The notes below the pieces were generated by a model, which ran no database searches, had not been told where the DNA came from, and saw nothing but the letters and a program-made list of their open reading frames with translations. From positions 581,614-645,613 of the forward strand of contig NZ_RDBE01000001.1 in the NCBI RefSeq assembly GCF_003674065.1: a DNA stretch of 64,000 nucleotides, written 5' to 3'. Positions 60,447 to 64,000 of the stretch are shown in pieces. The position numbers and the translations under genes were made by a program. This DNA comes from Nocardioides mangrovicus (GTDB lineage: Bacteria > Actinomycetota > Actinomycetes > Propionibacteriales > Nocardioidaceae). The first letter of the stretch is position 1. Every line of letters begins with the position of its first letter.

Positions 60447-61316
60447 ATGCCGCTGCACCGTCTGACCGCCGCCGTCGGCGCCGCCGTCCTGATCGCGACC
60501 ATGGCCGGCTGCGGGTCGTCGGGAGGCTCGTCGGGCTCGTCCTCGGGCGGGTTCGGCGACTGCAAGGTCACCAGCAAGAAGAACTCGATCAAGATCAAGC
60601 CGGTGAAGTCCGGCACCCTCACGGTGGAGACCACGCTGCCGGCCCAGGGCTGGTGGAACGGCACCACGCCGAAGTCGATCAAGTCCGGCTACGAGTACTG
60701 CATGGGTGCCGAGCTGGCCAACATGGCCGGGCTCTCCTCGGTGACGGTCAAGAACGTCTCCTTCGACCAGCTCGTCGCCGGTCGCACCAACACCTTCGAC
60801 ATCGCGCTGGCGGAGATCTCGATCACCCCCGAGCGGCAGAAGGTCGTCGACTTCTCCAAGGCCTACTTCGACTCCAACGTCGGCGTGCTGGCCAAGAAGG
60901 ACGCCGGCGTCACCAACGACAACGTGCAGGACAAGACCTGCGGCGCGTACTCGGGCACCACCTCGGTGGACTTCATCAAGGACAAGCTCAAGTGCAAGAA
61001 CGAGAAGATCTTCCCCAACTCCCAGGCGCTCTACCAGGCCGTGCTCTCGGGCCAGATCGACGCTGCGTTCCTCGACACCGCGATCGTGCTGGCCGAGGCC
61101 AAGGCCACCAACGGCAAGCTGGCCGTCGTCGGCCAGTACAAGACCGGTGAGCAGTACGGCGCGATCTACCCCAAGAACTCGGCCAACGAGAGCGCCCTCG
61201 ACAAGGGCATCTCGACGCTGATGAGCGACGGCACGCTGGACCAGCTCTCCAAGAGCTACCTGGGCCCGGCCTTCGGTGGCGACCCGTCGTCGGTGCCGAT
61301 CTGGACCATCAAGTAG
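60447..61316 (+). CDS. Amino acid-type ABC transporter substrate-binding lipoprotein
   Basis: 289 aa. Lipoprotein signal with C22 in MAGC followed by a Gly/Ser linker. SBP_bac_3 fold: SGTLTVETTLPAQGWW, FDIALAEISITPERQKVVDFSKAYFDSNVGVLAKK, and AVLSGQIDAAFLDTAIVLAEA. It would bind a polar amino acid, opine or small organic cation. Divergent from the TPP-enzyme gene across 64 bp; GAGGGAA precedes the ATG. Confidence 0.9.
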   Translation: MPLHRLTAAVGAAVLIATMAGCGSSGGSSGSSSGGFGDCKVTSKKNSIKIKPVKSGTLTVETTLPAQGWWNGTTPKSIKSGYEYCMGAELANMAGLSSVTVKNVSFDQLVAGRTNTFDIALAEISITPERQKVVDFSKAYFDSNVGVLAKKDAGVTNDNVQDKTCGAYSGTTSVDFIKDKLKCKNEKIFPNSQALYQAVLSGQIDAAFLDTAIVLAEAKATNGKLAVVGQYKTGEQYGAIYPKNSANESALDKGISTLMSDGTLDQLSKSYLGPAFGGDPSSVPIWTIK

Positions 61317-61329
61317 CACGGGGCTCGCG

Positions 61330-62424
61330 ATGAGCGCCGTCGACCTGGTCAGCGACGAGGTCCAGCCCGGGCCGACACCGAGCCAGCCCCGCGGGGTCGC
61401 GGGGCTGGCCACGACCGGGCTGGTCGTGGCCCTGGCCGGTCTCGCGCTCGCCGTGGCCGCCGCGCTGCGGCTGCACTCCTACAGCAAGGGCGCGGCGGTG
61501 CCCACGGGCGTCGGCGTGCTCCTGGTGCTGGCCGCGCTGTACCCGCTGCTGCCCACCGCCCGGGCCTATGCCCGCTCGGGGCGGCGCTCGACGCTGCTGG
61601 GCGAGGGCCAGCTGGTCGCCTCCCGCCGTGCGGCCGCCGCCGGCCGCGACGAGGCCACCGTGGCGATGGGCTACGCCGTCGGCGCCGCGATCGTCTCGGT
61701 GCTGCTGCTGATCGCGCTGGCCCAGGACGGTGGCATCGCGCAGACGTTCTTCGCCGGGCACTCCTGGAAGCTCGCCTTCCCGGAGATGATCCAGGCCTTC
61801 TGGACCAACATCTGGGTGGCCTGTGTGGCCCAGGTGCTGGTCCTCGTCTTCGGGCTGCTGCTCGCGGTGATGCGGATGCTGCCGGGGCGCGCCGGCCGGC
61901 CGCTGCGGTTGATCGCACTGATCTACTGCGACGTCTTCCGCGCCATCCCGGCGCTGGTGACGATCCTGCTCATCGTCTTCGGCCTGCCGCTGGCCTTCCC
62001 CGCGCTGGCGAACTGGCCCAGTGCCTGGCTCGGGGCGGTGGCGCTGACGATGACCTACTCGGCCTACGTCGCCGAGGTCTACCGTGCCGGGCTGTCCTCG
62101 ATCCACCCCAGCCAGAGCGCGGCCGCCCGCTCGCTGGGCCTCAGCTACGCCCAGACGCTGCGCACGGTGCTGGTGCCACAGGCGGTGCGGCGCGTGATCC
62201 CGCCGCTGCTCAACGACTTCATCAGCCTGCAGAAGGACACAGCCCTGTTGACCATCGCCGGCATCGTCGAGGTGGTCAACGCCTCCACCCTGTGGCAGAG
62301 CAAGCTGTTCAACCTCTCGCCGGTGACGCTCGCGGCGCTGTTCTTCATCGTGGTCACGATCCCGCAGGCGCGGTTCGTCGACTTCCTCATCGACCGCGAC
62401 GCCGCGCGTCGCAGCGGGCGGTAG
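61330..62424 (+). CDS. Amino acid ABC transporter permease with N-terminal membrane extension
   Basis: 364 aa. The C-terminal 220 residues are a HisM/GlnP-type permease (FWTNIWVACVAQVLVLVFGLLLAVMRM, the EAA-like loop ARSLGLSYAQTLRTVLVPQAVR, and NDFISLQKDTALLTIAG). The first 150 residues add about three hydrophobic segments and a charged loop with no assigned domain; ordinary permeases of this class are about 220 aa. ATG 13 bp after the binding-protein stop. Confidence 0.88.
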   Translation: MSAVDLVSDEVQPGPTPSQPRGVAGLATTGLVVALAGLALAVAAALRLHSYSKGAAVPTGVGVLLVLAALYPLLPTARAYARSGRRSTLLGEGQLVASRRAAAAGRDEATVAMGYAVGAAIVSVLLLIALAQDGGIAQTFFAGHSWKLAFPEMIQAFWTNIWVACVAQVLVLVFGLLLAVMRMLPGRAGRPLRLIALIYCDVFRAIPALVTILLIVFGLPLAFPALANWPSAWLGAVALTMTYSAYVAEVYRAGLSSIHPSQSAAARSLGLSYAQTLRTVLVPQAVRRVIPPLLNDFISLQKDTALLTIAGIVEVVNASTLWQSKLFNLSPVTLAALFFIVVTIPQARFVDFLIDRDAARRSGR

Positions 62425-62428
62425 CGCC

Positions 62429-63172
62429 ATGTCCTTCCTGCAGATCGACGACGTCCACAAGGCCTACGGCCAGCACGAGGTGCTCAAGGGCGTCTCCCTG
62501 GACGTCGAGCGTCACGAGGTGGTCTGCCTGATCGGCGCCTCGGGCTCGGGCAAGTCCACGCTGCTGCGCTGCGTCAACGGCCTGGAGGAGATCAATGGCG
62601 GCGAGATCCGGATCGAGGGCGATACCGTCACCGGCGCCGGCGTCGACCTCAACGCGCTGCGGCGCGACGTCGGCATCGTCTTCCAGTCCTACAACCTGTT
62701 CCCGCACATGAGCGTGCTGGAGAACGTCACGCTCGCCCCGATCCGGGTCGGTGGCGTCTCCAAGGCCGAGGCCGAGGAGCGGGCGATGGGGCTGCTGGGC
62801 AGCGTCAACATGCAGGACAAGGCGCGGTCGTACCCCGACATGCTCTCCGGCGGCCAGCAGCAGCGCGTGGCCATCGTCCGCGCGCTGGCCACCCAGCCGC
62901 GGGTGCTGCTGCTCGACGAGATCACCGCCGCGCTCGACCCCGAGCTGGTCGGCGACGTGCTCGAGATCGTGCGCGAGCTGGCCCGCGGCGGCCTGACGAT
63001 GCTGCTGGCCACGCACGAGATGGGGTTCGCCAAGGAGGTAGCCAGCCAGGTCTGCTTCCTCGACGCCGGCTCCATCCTCGAGCGCGGCCCCGCGCAGCAG
63101 ATCTTCGAGGAGCCGCGCGAGGAGCGCACGCAGCAGTTCTTGAGCCGGGTGGTGAAGTCCGGGCGCCTCTGA
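62429..63172 (+). CDS. Amino acid ABC transporter ATP-binding protein (GlnQ/HisP type)
   Basis: 247 aa. Walker A GASGSGKST, Q-loop FQSYNLFPHMSV, signature LSGGQQQRVAIVRAL, Walker B VLLLDEITAALDPE (Ile where Pro-Thr/Ser is usual) and the switch histidine in LLATHEMGFA. Energises the importer with the two preceding genes, 4 bp after the permease stop. Confidence 0.92.
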   Translation: MSFLQIDDVHKAYGQHEVLKGVSLDVERHEVVCLIGASGSGKSTLLRCVNGLEEINGGEIRIEGDTVTGAGVDLNALRRDVGIVFQSYNLFPHMSVLENVTLAPIRVGGVSKAEAEERAMGLLGSVNMQDKARSYPDMLSGGQQQRVAIVRALATQPRVLLLDEITAALDPELVGDVLEIVRELARGGLTMLLATHEMGFAKEVASQVCFLDAGSILERGPAQQIFEEPREERTQQFLSRVVKSGRL

Positions 63173-63183
63173 GCCGTGCTCAG

Positions 63184-64000
<817 letters not shown>

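Overview
The window is GC-rich DNA (about 70% G+C by eye) from an actinobacterium. Evidence: a UPF0182 membrane protein, a PaaX regulator, AccA3/AccD-type acyl-CoA carboxylase subunits, a TIGR03084 protein, a Fur-katG pair and an actinobacterial initiator tRNA. A Nocardioides-like member of the Propionibacteriales is my guess from gene content, not a computed placement.

Layout. (1) 1-5201: ordinary chromosome, with a UPF0182 protein (5' end outside the window), a PaaX regulator, an old-yellow-enzyme reductase and tRNA-fMet. (2) 5168-20206: a 15-kb integrated element bounded by a perfect 35-bp direct repeat of the tRNA-fMet 3' end. It holds a tyrosine recombinase with an internal in-frame deletion, a 5'-truncated AbiEii-like toxin fused to a WYL-like region and a zinc knuckle, and a three-subunit xanthine-dehydrogenase-type oxidoreductase whose large subunit is frameshifted by a 7-bp tandem duplication. 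It also carries a cation antiporter, a SnoaL-like protein, a sulfite-oxidase-like molybdoenzyme, glutathione-independent formaldehyde dehydrogenase, a methyltransferase, a flavodoxin-like reductase, and remnants of TetR, MBL-hydrolase, LuxR and alpha/beta-hydrolase genes. The element looks old, partly decayed and no longer self-mobile. (3) 20761-32772: a TetR-linked operon with two acyl-CoA synthetases, both acyl-CoA carboxylase subunits, an enoyl-CoA hydratase, a TIGR03084 protein, an AtuA-family protein and an acyl-CoA dehydrogenase. This is a pathway for a (probably methyl-branched, terpenoid-like) acid through CoA activation and carboxylation.

(4) 33290-57624: the most interesting region. 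A SorC-family regulator (52786-53742) sits among three transcription units whose upstream regions share an unusual A+T-rich motif (ATTCATATC-like). Unit A (33347-48107) has two sugar-type ABC importers, an AraM-type glycerol-1-phosphate dehydrogenase, an FGGY kinase, a HAD-IIA phosphatase, an epoxide-hydrolase-like protein and a dipeptidase. Unit B (48201-52783) has a 2-oxo-acid/acetoin dehydrogenase with a split E2 (a free-standing 80-aa lipoyl protein and a separate 219-aa catalytic core), a class II aldolase and an SDR. Unit C (53823-57624) has a GlpD-like dehydrogenase, a GlpK-like kinase with changed pocket residues, and a lipoate-ligase-like protein that could charge the free lipoyl domain. 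I read this as one regulon for uptake and breakdown of a polyol or glycerol-like compound; the substrate is unknown.

(5) 57621-60382 (minus): a Glu/Leu-type dehydrogenase translationally coupled to an acetolactate-synthase-like TPP enzyme. (6) 60447-63172: a polar-amino-acid-type ABC importer. (7) 63184-64000: Fur-type regulator with an upstream inverted repeat, and the start of katG, cut by the window end. No CRISPR array, rRNA or complete insertion sequence was seen.
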